Origin: Rhynchopus sp. YZ270_cl-10
Taxonomy: Eukaryota > Euglenozoa > Diplonemea > Diplonemida > Diplonemidae
Direction: 5' to 3'
DNA length: 64,000 nt
Assembly: GCA_964035575.1 (NCBI GenBank)
Contig: OZ037925.1
Span: forward strand, 744,001-808,000
In this document: positions 31,629 through 41,526 of the stretch, one piece after another
How the letters are laid out: each line of letters starts with the position of its first letter
Numbering within the stretch: position 1 is the first letter of the stretch
The notes under the pieces: model-generated
Database searches by the model: none
What the model was told of the DNA's origin: nothing
Seen by the model: only the letters and a program-made list of their open reading frames with translations
Position numbers and translations under genes: made by a program

Positions 31629-33853
31629 GTCCCCTGTTGTGCGCCCCCCTTTTTTATCCCAAATTTTTTTTTGAATCATCACTCTGTATTTAATGTGGGT
31701 GGCGGTGGGATGAGGGGGTTCTGTGGGGTGGGGTTGTGGTGAATTTAAAAAAAAAAACAAAAACAAAAAAAAATATGGGGAAATAGGGGTTTGATCGGTT
31801 ATAACATATTCGGAGGGCCTGCTGCATGGTTTTTTTAAATAAAGGGGGAGGGGGGAGGAAATGATCCTAGTTTTTTTTTCCCCCTTTTGCGGAGTGTCCG
31901 TGCCTGCGTCCCGAGTCCCGAGGCGTTTTTGCACTATCCACTATTCGACCCCGACCCCCCTCCCCCCACCTCCTTCAGTCCCTGTTGGAATTACTGTATG
32001 AAAAAAAAAAAAAACAAAACAAACACAAAAAAAAAAAGACACCGAGCGATTTAGTAAAGATAAAATTTACAACAAAACAGAGTTGCTGCAGGGGATGTGG
32101 GGACATTTTTTTTTTTATTATTATTTTAATTTTCAAGAGTTCACTCTGGTGCATTCCTCTCCGATACTTTCATTTTTTTTTTCTTTGAACTGAAAGAAGA
32201 AAGTACAGTGAATTTACTTATTTTCACATTGCAAACCTATTACATACCACCACGAAAGCAAGCATTCCCCCCCCTTTTTTTCCCTTTTTGCCTGCCATAT
32301 TTGCATTGATAAAGTAAATTCCACCCCACACACACACACACACACAAATCTTCTGAAAGCCAGAGCTCTTCGTTCCCTTCTGTGTTATCTCCCCCACACA
32401 CCTTCCCTCGAATTTTTTTTTCTCTCTTCACCGAGAACTTTTCAAGAGAAAGGAAGTGCTGAAGCATCCTTTACTGCCCTTTTTTGGATTTTTTTTTGTG
32501 TATGTGTAGTGTTGCTTCCTCCCCAAGAAGGAGAACTGAAGGAGAAAAAATAAAATAAAATTAGCAAGACAAAAAACGAGGACACACAAACAAAAGGCAA
32601 AACAAAGGCAACAAAAAAAACAAAAAAAACAAAAAGAAACCAGCACCAAAAGAGGTTAACCGATCCGAACTGAAGGAGGGGGAAAAAAAACCCCCCTGAC
32701 AAAAAAAAAGTTGTATTTCCCCTCCATTTCCTTTTTCTACATCACCTCACTACCCTGAGGGTGGTTGTGCGTGCCTGCCATCTGGGACTATCTGATTGAG
32801 TCCCCTCTGCACATTGAATGGGCATGCTTGGACCTGACCAGCCGAAATGCTGTTTTTCATTCTGGAGAAGGAAGTCATACGCTTGCTATACTAGGGGGGG
32901 TTTTTTTTTTGTGCCCTCAGGGATTTTACGCGAGCATGCACCCCTACCTTACGGCAATGCAGAGCTTTTTTGCTTTTTCTCGCTAAAAGAAAGATGGGAA
33001 CATTTTTGTTGATTCCTCATACTATCAATTTATTGATTGCATATTGATGAAAATGCCTTTTCTTTTGCTTTTCTTCTGGCACCGCTTTGGCTGTGGATGC
33101 ACTGCTTCTGTAGAGAGTATGCCCCGTGCACTTCCCCTGCTTCCCAATGGCGTCACCCTTATGCTGGCTCACCTCATACATCAGGTTGATCTCCTTTGGT
33201 TGAGAGCGGGAATGAGGTCTCAGAAGAGACCATGAAGGAGACGCAATCCACCCAAGATGAGGTTGTGTCATTAGGAGCCTTGCGGGCTACCCCCCAGCGT
33301 GGTTTTGTTGTGTTTCGCTCTGCTGAGAAGAATTCCTCCACGTCCGTTGGTTAAATGTGTCTGCGCGGCTTGGAACCTCTGTGCACCACTCCCCTTGCGT
33401 AGCTTTTTTTTTTGATCTGCTGGGCTATTCTTGTTCGTTCCGCCTGTAGCTTTCTGTCCGCGCTTGCTCGACTGTACATATCATTTATTTTGCTGAAATG
33501 AGCACCAGAGGAGGGTGCTGTTGTGCTACCTTATGTGGCCCAGATCATCTCGTGCAGTGAGCGAACCGTGTAGCAAAAAAAAAAGATCCTCGCGCTTTAG
33601 CGCGCTTACTCAAACGGCAAATAAATAGTTAGTTTTTTTGTGGAAACCCACCGCAGCTTTATGCGTGGATAACGACCTATGATTCGAGGTGACTAACCAC
33701 AGGGAAAGCTCTTAGGATCAATCCTGTACCCTTTTTCTTTTCCATACACCATTGGTGTTTCGCCCCTCTCTCTCTCCCTCCAACAACATCATTCACATAC
33801 CTACCTATCCTAAACTTACCCAAAACTATCAAACAAATAGGGCAAAACAAGAA
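31629..33853. other. Gene-poor spacer before the histone-like gene
   Basis: Low-complexity A/T runs, a D-repeat end at 31890-31945, a (CA) run at 32328-32346 and a small hairpin CGCGCTTTAGCGCG near 33590. Frames here are short or hydrophobic translations of T-runs; no credible gene found. Confidence 0.45.
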
Positions 33854-34180
33854 ATGGCACGAACTAAGCAGTGTGCGAGACCAGCAATGGCGTCGGGGGT
33901 GTCCCCAAAGAAGGTGAAGAAGGTGGTCACGGGACGTGCCGTACGTCCTTCTAGGGGGCTCTCTGATGCGGTGTTCAAGCGTATTGCAAAGTCTGAGGGT
34001 TGCCGACGGATCTCAAAGGACGCAGTTCAGGCGGGGCGTGCGGTGTTGCGGAGCTTTCTTAAACGCATTCTTCGAGCGCTTCATGCACAGACACTTGTCG
34101 GCACCAAGCCCAAGAAGACCTTTACCAGCTACTCCATTCTCCTCGCCGCCAAGCAGGCAGGGTTCAACGTTGTCGCTTGA
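33854..34180 (+). CDS. Histone-fold protein with H3-type tail on H4-type fold, 108 aa
   Basis: Single exon. After Met the protein begins ARTKQCARP, almost the H3 start ARTKQTARK: Lys4 and Arg8 kept, Thr6 to Cys, Lys9 to Pro. Then a short basic linker ([19 protein letters not shown]). From about residue 40 the sequence is that of a histone fold closest to H4: [20 protein letters not shown] against H4 [34 protein letters not shown] against [34 protein letters not shown] against AKRKTVTAMDVVYALKRQG. It lacks the H4 tail and the H4 C-terminal GFGG-like end, and carries two extra residues before the last helix. An archaeal-type or other divergent histone fold is the alternative. The Met at 33854 is chosen because it gives the H3-like start. 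What it does in chromatin is unknown. Confidence 0.8.
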   Translation: [108 protein letters not shown]

Positions 34181-35311
34181 ACCCTTAACTTCAATCGAAA
34201 CACTGTACCTCAACATGATCGATATGTAAGACACCTCTCGGTGCTGAGCTGATGGGGGGTAGAGTTCTACTTATGGAGGGTCGAGGCGTAGGGGTGGGTA
34301 CACAATGCTGAGGGGGAGGGAGGGATGGATGTTGAAGTTGATTGATGAGGTTGCAGAAAGGGGGAGTGATTTGATGAGAGCCCTGTTGTCCGGCGAGGTG
34401 TGTTGTACGGTCAACTTCTCTACCATCTTTGATTCTCGGAGAAACAGCAGTAATGATGTGCATAGCTGTGCGAGATGTCATGGTTGTGCCTTTTGTTGGG
34501 GTGTGCTATGTAGGTATATCCTCCAGAGAGGTGTGGGGACGGGGCTGTCTAGCTTGAGTGTTGTGAATGCTGTGTATGGCTATGGGCACTTCGGTGGGCC
34601 ATGCGAACGTTCAACAATTTTTTCCCCCTTCATTGAAACGAGAGGCATTCATATTTTTATTTTCTCTTTTCAGGGGAGGTTGGGGAGGAGGGAGGGTTTT
34701 GTGTGTCACGTCTTTCCCCTTCCCCGTTTAGATTTCAACGGGGGGGTGTGTGTTTGGGTTTTACTCCACAACGTTATTTTTTTCTTTTTCTTTTTTTTGT
34801 AAACGAATACAAAACGCTCGCTCTTTCTTTGTTTCTGCGCACCGCCACCCACCCCCCTATGTACACCCCTCCCTGGCATTTCTATGGTTCATTCAGCTTT
34901 TAGGAAGCGGAGAATAGAGAATATCAGATGTAAACCACAAAATGGATTGGAGACTGCATGGTTGGGGGTGTCCCCCCCACACACGGTGCAGCCCCTCCAG
35001 CACTAAAGGTACATTGTTCATGAGAGGCATTTTGTATTTTCAAATTATGATATTGATATTACACTCTGTATTTCTTCAGCGCAGCTGATGCTGTGCGATA
35101 ATGAATATGATAAGGTGACAGCGAGAGGCTTAGGGTCATCTTATATAAACCTTCCTTTCTTTTCTTTCAACCCACGAGTACTCAGCTTCTATTTGCTCTC
35201 TTTTTAAGGATCCGGTGAAGAAAAAAAACCGTGGTTGATATCTAGTCTATGTAATCCAACAAAATTTTACCCTACAGGATCGACGACATTGTCAAAAAAA
35301 AAAAGAAAAAT
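34181..35311. other. Histone 3' flank, duplicated block and B/C repeats
   Basis: 34315-34620 is nearly repeated at 54325-54625; in both an open plus-strand frame reads LMRALLSGEVCCTVNFST and CAFCWGVLCRYILQRG, with a 3-base length difference that keeps frame. Then a B repeat (34919-35043) and a C repeat (35112-35155). Confidence 0.5.
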
Positions 35312-35479
35312 ATGACCGACAAAATGGGTGGCGACGCACTGTGGGATGAGTACTGGAGTGGACGCGATGCTACAATGCGCGACGTATGGCTGGGGTACTA
35401 CACACGCCTTGCAATGACCGTATGCCAGGAAGGTCCAGAGCCTGCCGCTGTTGCACCTTCAGCACCACCCACGGCATGA
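35312..35479 (+). CDS. Candidate 55-aa protein or last exon
   Basis: A frame that reads as ordinary protein: GGDALWDEYWSGRDATMRDV, WLGYYTRLAMTVCQEGPEPA, ending in a Pro/Ala-rich tail at TGA. It is also open upstream to an acceptor-like CCCTACAG at about 35279 (IDDIVKKKKKN before the Met), so it may be the last exon of a spliced gene whose first exon I could not find. No family recognised. Confidence 0.35.
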   Translation: MTDKMGGDALWDEYWSGRDATMRDVWLGYYTRLAMTVCQEGPEPAAVAPSAPPTA

Positions 35480-35599
35480 GTCATCTTTTGCTTCTAAAGA
35501 AAGGCTTCGGCCAAACATTGCGTACAAACGCTTATCTGGTAGGTGCCAAGGAGGTTGACATCGCAAAATGGGGCAAAAGAATACAGACAGTTCGATGCC

Positions 35600-35994
35600 T
35601 GCTTGGGCGGTAGCGATTGTGACCACCCCTGTGTGGAGTGCAGTGTGGGTGTCAAGTGTGATTGGTCCTTGTGAGGCAGGGCAAGGCTTGTCGCCTCATT
35701 TGGTTGAAAAGGGGGAAATGGTGGCGCTTCTCCCGAAGGCGAAAGGCGGACAAATGACCCCATTGCAAAGCTCTCCTCCCAACAAAAGTGCAACCTTTTC
35801 TCTGAAGAAAAAAAGGGGGTAAGAAGAATGTAGTGCATTCTGCACTATTCCAAAATATAATAAAACAGTGTCTTCTTCATCTTCTTCATCAAACAATCCA
35901 TGCCACTTCCCCTCCTTCCGACCTCATTTCCCACCCCTCTCCACAGCACACACAGACACCTTCCCTCCCTCCTCTTCCGCCTTTTTCTAAAGCA
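35600..35994 (+). promoter_or_regulatory. Type II upstream cassette plus shared TPR leader
   Basis: Conserved block before the first TPR gene: GTGTGGAGTGCAGTGTGGGT, CTCCCGAAGGCGAAAGGCGG, CCTCCCAACAAAAGTGCAAC, GAATGTAGTGCATTCTGCAC, then CTTCTTCATC repeats. The same cassette precedes the copies starting at 49076, 53102 (partly) and 58562 (3' part). It runs into a leader shared by all eight genes, including a strong acceptor-like tract CATTTCCCACCCCTCTCCAC followed by AG, suggesting a 5'-UTR intron. Confidence 0.5.
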
Positions 35995-36693
35995 ATGCAA
36001 CGTGGTCTCCGCCACCTTGCTCGCTGCGGCGTGAAAACGGTACACACAGCCTCCCGATGGAACGGCACTGCACCACCGCAGCAGCAGCAGCAACAGCCAC
36101 CCACCCCCGAGCACCAGGCGAAGCTTGCAGAGAAGATTGCAACAAGCAAGGCTGCACTGGAGGAGGCTGTTGCGAAGGAGCCCGTATCTCGTGCTGTTGC
36201 GGCAGGGAAGTTCCTACTCGCGCAATTCCTTCTTGCCTCTGGAGACAAAGAAGGTGCTGGAGGAGAACTGATTGAAGGGCTTGCTGTGCAGAAGCAGGTC
36301 GAACCGGACACACTTTCCTACGCCGAGTCCTGCATGTTTGTTGCAGATATTATTGCTATGTTGCTGGATCGTCTTGACGAAGGGGCAGAGTTGATGAACG
36401 AGGCGATGGAAATTCATGAAAAACTCATCCCCGAAACGACAGACCCAACGGAACTGTCGGAGCTGTCCTTCAGAGTGGTGAAGTGGGAGATGATGAAGGG
36501 GGAGTATGATGCGGCAGAAATCTCGTTTGAGAGGTGCTGCAAGCAGATCGTGGACATGAACCTAACGGAGGAAGACACAAAGCTGATGCTTGCACGCAAA
36601 CACTGTCTCATTGACTCGCTCTTCCGCGTAAGCTACGGCCTAGCACGAAACGGCCAACCCCAAAGTGTGGAGGTGAAGAAAGAGGTGAAGTGA
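35995..36693 (+). CDS. TPR-array protein 1, short form, 232 aa
   Basis: Founding-order member of the TPR family in this array. N-terminus MQRGLRHLARCGVKTVHTAS is rich in Arg and hydroxyl residues without acids, as in mitochondrial presequences. Then a polyglutamine tract (6 Gln coded by CAG/CAA), a helical linker and TPR-like helices: FLLASGDKEGAGGELIEGLA, ELSFRVVKWEMMKGEYDAAE. After LFRV the frame jumps to sequence that in the sister genes is the 3' tail (NGQPQSVEVKKEVK), so it has lost the middle and C-terminal module through an internal deletion that left an open frame. It may be a working short form or a decaying copy. Confidence 0.65.
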   Translation: MQRGLRHLARCGVKTVHTASRWNGTAPPQQQQQQPPTPEHQAKLAEKIATSKAALEEAVAKEPVSRAVAAGKFLLAQFLLASGDKEGAGGELIEGLAVQKQVEPDTLSYAESCMFVADIIAMLLDRLDEGAELMNEAMEIHEKLIPETTDPTELSELSFRVVKWEMMKGEYDAAEISFERCCKQIVDMNLTEEDTKLMLARKHCLIDSLFRVSYGLARNGQPQSVEVKKEVK

Positions 36694-36799
36694 GCGAGGT
36701 TCAGGAAACAAAGGAGGGTTTCCTTGTGCACGAGAGGCACGTTTTATCTTTTTTTATTGTTTTTCTCTCTCTTCAGCATTAACCTGTCCTTTTTATGGT

Positions 36800-37055
36800 G
36801 CAGGTGATTTCTTGCGGGTTTATGGGTTTTATTGATTGCATGCGTCTGTGAAGAAGATGTTTTGTGCTTTCAACTTTAGCCCCGCCCTCATTTTTCCCCT
36901 TTTTTCTGTTTTTTTCTGTTTTTCTCCCTATTTTGTTGTCTCCGCCACTCTTCCTTGTCTCTTCGTAGAGTGGCGAAGTTTTAACTTTTATACACAACCA
37001 AATTTGACGTGACTAAGCAGCGAGAGGCTTAGGGTGCATCTTATCAACGTTTCTT
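36800..37055 (+). repeat. H module (TPR-associated repeat) copy
   Basis: About 250 bases: GCGGGTTTATGGGTTTTATT, GCGTCTGTGAAGAAGATGTT, CTCTTCGTAGAGTGGCGAAG, then a C repeat. Other copies: 29595-29836, 39580-39832, 42550-42848 and 52560-52795. It lies after a TPR gene and before the next type I cassette, so it moves with the array, but the 29.6-kb copy is outside it. Confidence 0.6.
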
Positions 37056-37064
37056 TCTTTTTGG

Positions 37065-37290
37065 AAGTCAGACCAGAGTCCCGCGCTTTCATTTCAGCAA
37101 AGTACCCTGCCACACCCTGGGGAAAGGTGTGCTGTCTGTGTCCCCATGTATGGTCGTGCTTTTAATGTAAAAGGTACGCGGGGCGAAGCACAAGATGCTT
37201 CGTCCGTTCAAATCTATATTTTGATAATACACTGTCGTGAGAGGGCTGTGTGTTTCAACAAAATATTTCTCTTGTCTCGTTCATTTATCT
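37065..37290 (+). promoter_or_regulatory. Type I upstream cassette of TPR genes
   Basis: CAGACCAGAGTCCCGCGCTT, AAGGTGTGCTGTCTGTGTCC, CCCATGTATGGTCGTGCTTT, a hairpin CGAAGCA/TGCTTCG and ATACACTGTCGTGAGAGGGC. Repeated at 39845-40070 and 42857-43080; its 3' end reappears at 62236-62300. These precede the TPR genes at 37625, 40276, 43279 and 62645, none of which has the type II cassette. Confidence 0.5.
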
Positions 37291-37624
37291 CGGTCGGGTT
37301 TAGCCCATCTTTCGAAGAAAGAAGGAAGTTAACGCGTTTGGTAGTGGAGCTCATCCTCTGGTGTCTACTCTAACACAACCTATTTTTCAAAAAAAGACAA
37401 AAAGAAAAGCCCCCTCTCTCCCTTTTGATCGTCTGCTCAAATATGCCACACCCTGGCTTGCAGTTTTTGTAAGTGTGCGCGTTGATAAAGTGCTCTTTCG
37501 TCTCTTGTGGTTTCTTCATCACACAATCCATGCCACTTCCTCTCCTTCCGACCTCATTTCCCACCCCTCTCCACAGCACACACAGACACCTTCCCTCCCT
37601 CCTCTTCCGCCTTTTTCTAAAGCA

Positions 37625-39346
37625 ATGCAACGTGGTCTCCGCCACCTTGCTCGCTGCGGCGTGAAAACGGTACACACAGCCTCCCGATGGAACGGCACTG
37701 CACCACCGCAGCAGCAGCAGCAGCCACCCACCCCCGAGGACCAGGCGAAGCTTGCAGAGAAGATTGCAACAAGCAGGGCTGCACTGGAGAAGTTTGTTGC
37801 GAAGGAGCCTGTGTCGCGTACTCTTGCGTGGGCGAAGCTGTACCTCGCGCAATTCCTTCTTGCCTCTGGAGACAAAGAAGGTGCTAGCAGAGAACTGATT
37901 GAAGGGCTTGCTGTGCAGAAGCAGGTCGAACCGGACACACTTTCCTACGCTCGGAACTGCATTTTTGTTGCAGGTGTTCTTGGTGCGGAGCTGAATCGTC
38001 ACGACGAAGCGGCAGTGGTGAACAACGAGGCGATTGCAATTCATAAAAAAATCATCACCGAAACGACAGACCCAAAGAAGCTGTCTGAGATGTACTCCAT
38101 AGTCATGGAGTTGGAGCTGCAGAAGGGGGAGTATGATGCGGCAGAAATCTCGTTTGAGAAGTGGTGCAAGCAGATCGTGGACATGAACCTAACGGAGGAA
38201 GACACAAAGCTGATGCTTGCACGTAAGCACTGCGCCATTGCCTCACTCTTTCGCTTAAGAAACGAAGACCGCCGTGCCGCAAAACACTACATGAAGGCAA
38301 TTCCAATCCTCGAGACCTACGCCCCTGAAGATGAACTCACAGCAAACGCCATGTGCTGCTACAGCTACCTGGTCCTGGAACGCACATTTGAGGGAGTGGA
38401 AAACGCGGAGACAAAGAAGGCAACGGAGTTGGACGCGATCAGAATGTGCCACAAAAGCTTGGACATGAAGGTGACCAAGCCAGGGAGCAAGGCGGAGGCG
38501 AACATCTGCAATGTCCTGGGGTGGTTGTACCACGTTCAGGGCCTTTTGCCACGTGCGCTTGAGTTTCGGGAGCGCACTCTGAAGATCCAGGATGCTGTCG
38601 GACCGCCGGACTTTGTCATTGCATCCACCCTGTCCACCTTGGTACCGCTCTACAAGGAGTTAGGCAGAATGGACCCAAAGGAACTGTCGCGGCCGTATTC
38701 CACCGTGCTGCAGGAGGAGCTGGAGAATGGAGAGTTTGACGAGGCGGAAATTGCGAGTGAGAAGTGCTGCAAGAATATCGCGAAAGTGTACGGAACGGAC
38801 GCAGAGACCAAGCTGATGATTGCACGCAAGCACTTTCTCATGGCCTCGTTCTTTCACTTACTACGTGAAGGAAGCCGTGCCCTCACCCACTTCATGAAGG
38901 CAGTTCTAATCCTTGTAACTCACGCCCCTGAAGATGAATTCACAGCAGGCGCTGTGTTCTACTACTGCTACCTGGTGCAGGGAGGAACAGTCCACGTAGG
39001 CACAGTCGAGGAAAACGCAGAGGCAACGAAGATAGCTGAGCTGTTCGCGATCAAAATGTGCCACAAAAGCTTGAACATCACACAGGGGATCAAGCGGGGG
39101 AGCATGACGGAGGCAGACATCTGCACTCTCCTGGGGCATTTGTACCACAAGCAGGGTCTTTTCACGCGTGCGCTTGAGTTTGGAGAGCGTGCTCTGAAGA
39201 TCTGCGATGGTGTTGATATTAAAGCGCCGGACACTGTTGTTGTAGATATCCTGTACGTCTTGGTACTGCTCTACAAGGAGTTAGGCAGAACGGAAGACGC
39301 AGAACGAACAGAGGCAAGGATGAAGACCCTCATGGCAACGGCCTAG
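37625..39346 (+). CDS. TPR-array protein 2, two-module form, 573 aa
   Basis: Same presequence-like start, 5 Gln in the tract. It then has two copies of a module of about 200-230 residues, each a run of TPR-like helix pairs: first with AEISFEKWCKQIVDMNLTEE, HYMKAIPILETYAPEDELTA, ALEFRERTLKIQDAVG, VPLYKELGR; second with LENGEFDEAEIASEKCC, HFMKAVLILVTHAPEDEF, ALEFGERALKICDGV, VLLYKELGRTEDAERTEAR. The pattern is of the kinesin-light-chain-like TPR type. The frame is open further upstream (to 37361), but the Met at 37625 is conserved in the family. Stop TAG at 39344; the in-frame tail (ANPQSVEEKKEEK in sister genes) still follows it. Target and partner unknown; location in mitochondria is inferred from the N-terminus. 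Confidence 0.82.
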   Translation: MQRGLRHLARCGVKTVHTASRWNGTAPPQQQQQPPTPEDQAKLAEKIATSRAALEKFVAKEPVSRTLAWAKLYLAQFLLASGDKEGASRELIEGLAVQKQVEPDTLSYARNCIFVAGVLGAELNRHDEAAVVNNEAIAIHKKIITETTDPKKLSEMYSIVMELELQKGEYDAAEISFEKWCKQIVDMNLTEEDTKLMLARKHCAIASLFRLRNEDRRAAKHYMKAIPILETYAPEDELTANAMCCYSYLVLERTFEGVENAETKKATELDAIRMCHKSLDMKVTKPGSKAEANICNVLGWLYHVQGLLPRALEFRERTLKIQDAVGPPDFVIASTLSTLVPLYKELGRMDPKELSRPYSTVLQEELENGEFDEAEIASEKCCKNIAKVYGTDAETKLMIARKHFLMASFFHLLREGSRALTHFMKAVLILVTHAPEDEFTAGAVFYYCYLVQGGTVHVGTVEENAEATKIAELFAIKMCHKSLNITQGIKRGSMTEADICTLLGHLYHKQGLFTRALEFGERALKICDGVDIKAPDTVVVDILYVLVLLYKELGRTEDAERTEARMKTLMATA

Positions 39347-40275
39347 CACGAAACGGCCAACCCCCAAAGTGTGGAGGAGAAGAAAGAGGAGAAGTGAGCG
39401 AGGTTGAGGAAACAAAGGAGGTTTCCTTATGCAACATGTTTTGTTGATGCTGCAAAGTAAATAAGGGTAGCAGGTCAGACCAGTTTTCCTTTTGAACATG
39501 TGTGCACGAGAGGCACGTTTTATCTTTTTTTATTGTTTTTCTCTCTCTTCAGCAGTAACCTGTCCTTTTTATGGTGCAGGTGATTTCTTGCGGGTTTATG
39601 GGTTTTATTGATTGCATGCGTCTGTGAAGAAGACGTTTTGTGCTTTCAGCTTTAACCCCGCCCTCATTTTTGTTTTTTTTCCCCTGTTTTTTCTGTTTTT
39701 CTCCCTATTTTTTTGTCTCCGCCACTCTTCCTTGTCTCTTCGTAGAGTGGCGAAGTTTTAACTTTTATACACAACCACATTTGACGTGACTAAGCAGCGA
39801 GAGGCTTAGGGTGCATCTTATCAACGTTTCTTTCAGTTTTCAAAGTCAGACCAGAGTCCCGCGCTTTCATTTCAGCAAAGGACCCTGCCACACCCTGGGG
39901 AAAGGTGTGCTGTCTGTGCCCCCATGTATGGTCGTGCTTTTAATGTAAAAGGTACGCGGGGCGAAGCACAAGATGCTTCGTCCGTTCAAATCTATATTTT
40001 GATAATACACTGTCGTGAGAGGGCTGTGTGTTTCAACAAAATATTTCTCTTGTCTCGTTTATTTATGGTGAATCGTTTCAAAATAACAAAGCGAGCAGAG
40101 AAGTCTGTAGTGCATCTACACTATACCAAAATAACAAAACGGTCTTCTTCATCTTCTTCATCTTCTTTATCACACAATCCATGCCACTTCCCCTCCTTCC
40201 GACCTCATTTCCCACCCCTCTCCACAGCACACACAGACACCTTCCCTCCCTCCTCTTCCGCCTTTTTCTAAAGCA

Positions 40276-41526
40276 ATGCAACGTGGTCTCCGCCACCTTG
40301 CTCGCTGCGGCGTGAAAACGGTACACACAGCCTCCCGATGGAACGGCACTGCACCACCGCAGCAGCAGCAGCAACAGCCACCCACCCCCGAGGAGGTTGC
40401 AGAGAAGCTGCTCCTTGAGTGGGGAATGGAGGTGCCAGAGAATAGGAAGTTTGCGGAGTTCAAGGCGAAGCTTGCAAAGAGTCTTGCAACAAGAGGAGTG
40501 GAGGTTGCGGACATGACTGAGGACGAGGTGCAGCTCATGCACAACGTGACACTGAGCATGATGCAGGTGCAGAACGCGGCTATACTGGGGCCCGTGTCGC
40601 TTGATGTTGCGGAAGCGAAGTTCCGCCTCGCGCAATTCCTTCTTGCCTACGGAGACAAAGAAGGTGCTGGAAGAGAACTGATTGAAGGGCTTGCTGTGCA
40701 GAAGCAGGTCGAACCGGACACACTTTCCTACGCTCGGAACTGCATGGCTGTTGCAGATATTTTTGCTACGGAGCTGAGTCGTCATGATGAAGCGGCAGTG
40801 CTGATGAACGAGGCGATGGAAATTCATGAAAACACAATGGACCCAACGGAACTGTCGAAGCTGTACTTCGTGGTGGCGCAGTGGGAGCTGCGGAAGGGGG
40901 AGTATGATGCGGCAGAAATCTCGTTTGAGAGGTGCTGCAAGAATATCGTGAAAATGAAGGAAACAGAGGAAGACACAAAGCTGATGCTTGCACGCCAACG
41001 CTGTCTCATTGCCTCGCTCTTTCACTTACGAGGCGAATACGATCGTACCGTGGAACACTACATGAAGGCAATTCCAGTCCTCGAGACCTACGCCCCCGAA
41101 CATGAACTCACACCAAGCGCAATGCTGTACCACAGCGTGGCGCAGATCCATGCAAGTATGCAGGGAGTGGAAAACACGGAGACAAGGAAGGCAGCCGAGC
41201 TGGACGCGATCATGATGTGCCAGAAAAGCTTGAACATCATGCAGGTGATCAAGCCGGGGAGCATGCAGGAGGCGACCATCTGCACTGTCCTGGCGCAGTT
41301 GTACCACCTGCAGGGCCTTACCACGCGTGCGCTTGAGCTTCGGGGGCGTGCTGTGAAGATCTACGATGCTGTTGGAGTGCCGCACATTGACGTCAAAACA
41401 GCCTTCATGAACGTGGTTCTCTACAAGGATTTGAGTGCAACGGAAGACGCAGAAGGAACAACAGTCCAGGTCAAGCACGAAACGGCGAACCCCCAAAGTG
41501 TGGAGGAGAAGACAGAGGAGAAGTGA
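40276..41526 (+). CDS. TPR-array protein 3, one-module form, 416 aa
   Basis: Presequence-like start and 6 Gln, then a private insert of about 60 residues absent from the sisters (KLLLEWGMEVPENRKFAEFK, VEVADMTEDEVQLMHNVTLS), then a single TPR module with FLLAYGDKEGAGRELIEGLA, VAQWELRKGEYDAAEISFER, HYMKAIPVLETYAPEHELTP, LAQLYHLQGLTTRALELRGR. The C-terminus diverges (DVKTAFMNVVLYKDLSATED) and keeps the long charged tail NPQSVEEKTEEK. The insert and the intact tail make it the most distinct member. Preceded by a type I cassette and an H module. Confidence 0.82.
   Translation: MQRGLRHLARCGVKTVHTASRWNGTAPPQQQQQQPPTPEEVAEKLLLEWGMEVPENRKFAEFKAKLAKSLATRGVEVADMTEDEVQLMHNVTLSMMQVQNAAILGPVSLDVAEAKFRLAQFLLAYGDKEGAGRELIEGLAVQKQVEPDTLSYARNCMAVADIFATELSRHDEAAVLMNEAMEIHENTMDPTELSKLYFVVAQWELRKGEYDAAEISFERCCKNIVKMKETEEDTKLMLARQRCLIASLFHLRGEYDRTVEHYMKAIPVLETYAPEHELTPSAMLYHSVAQIHASMQGVENTETRKAAELDAIMMCQKSLNIMQVIKPGSMQEATICTVLAQLYHLQGLTTRALELRGRAVKIYDAVGVPHIDVKTAFMNVVLYKDLSATEDAEGTTVQVKHETANPQSVEEKTEEK

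Noticed and set aside
32240-32702. Phe/Cys-rich minus-strand frames
   Set aside because: Translations of A-runs and a CA microsatellite on the plus strand.
37370-38044. Leu/Cys-rich minus-strand frames opposite each TPR N-terminal region
   Set aside because: They recur at every copy because the DNA is repeated, and read the polyglutamine and leader backwards.
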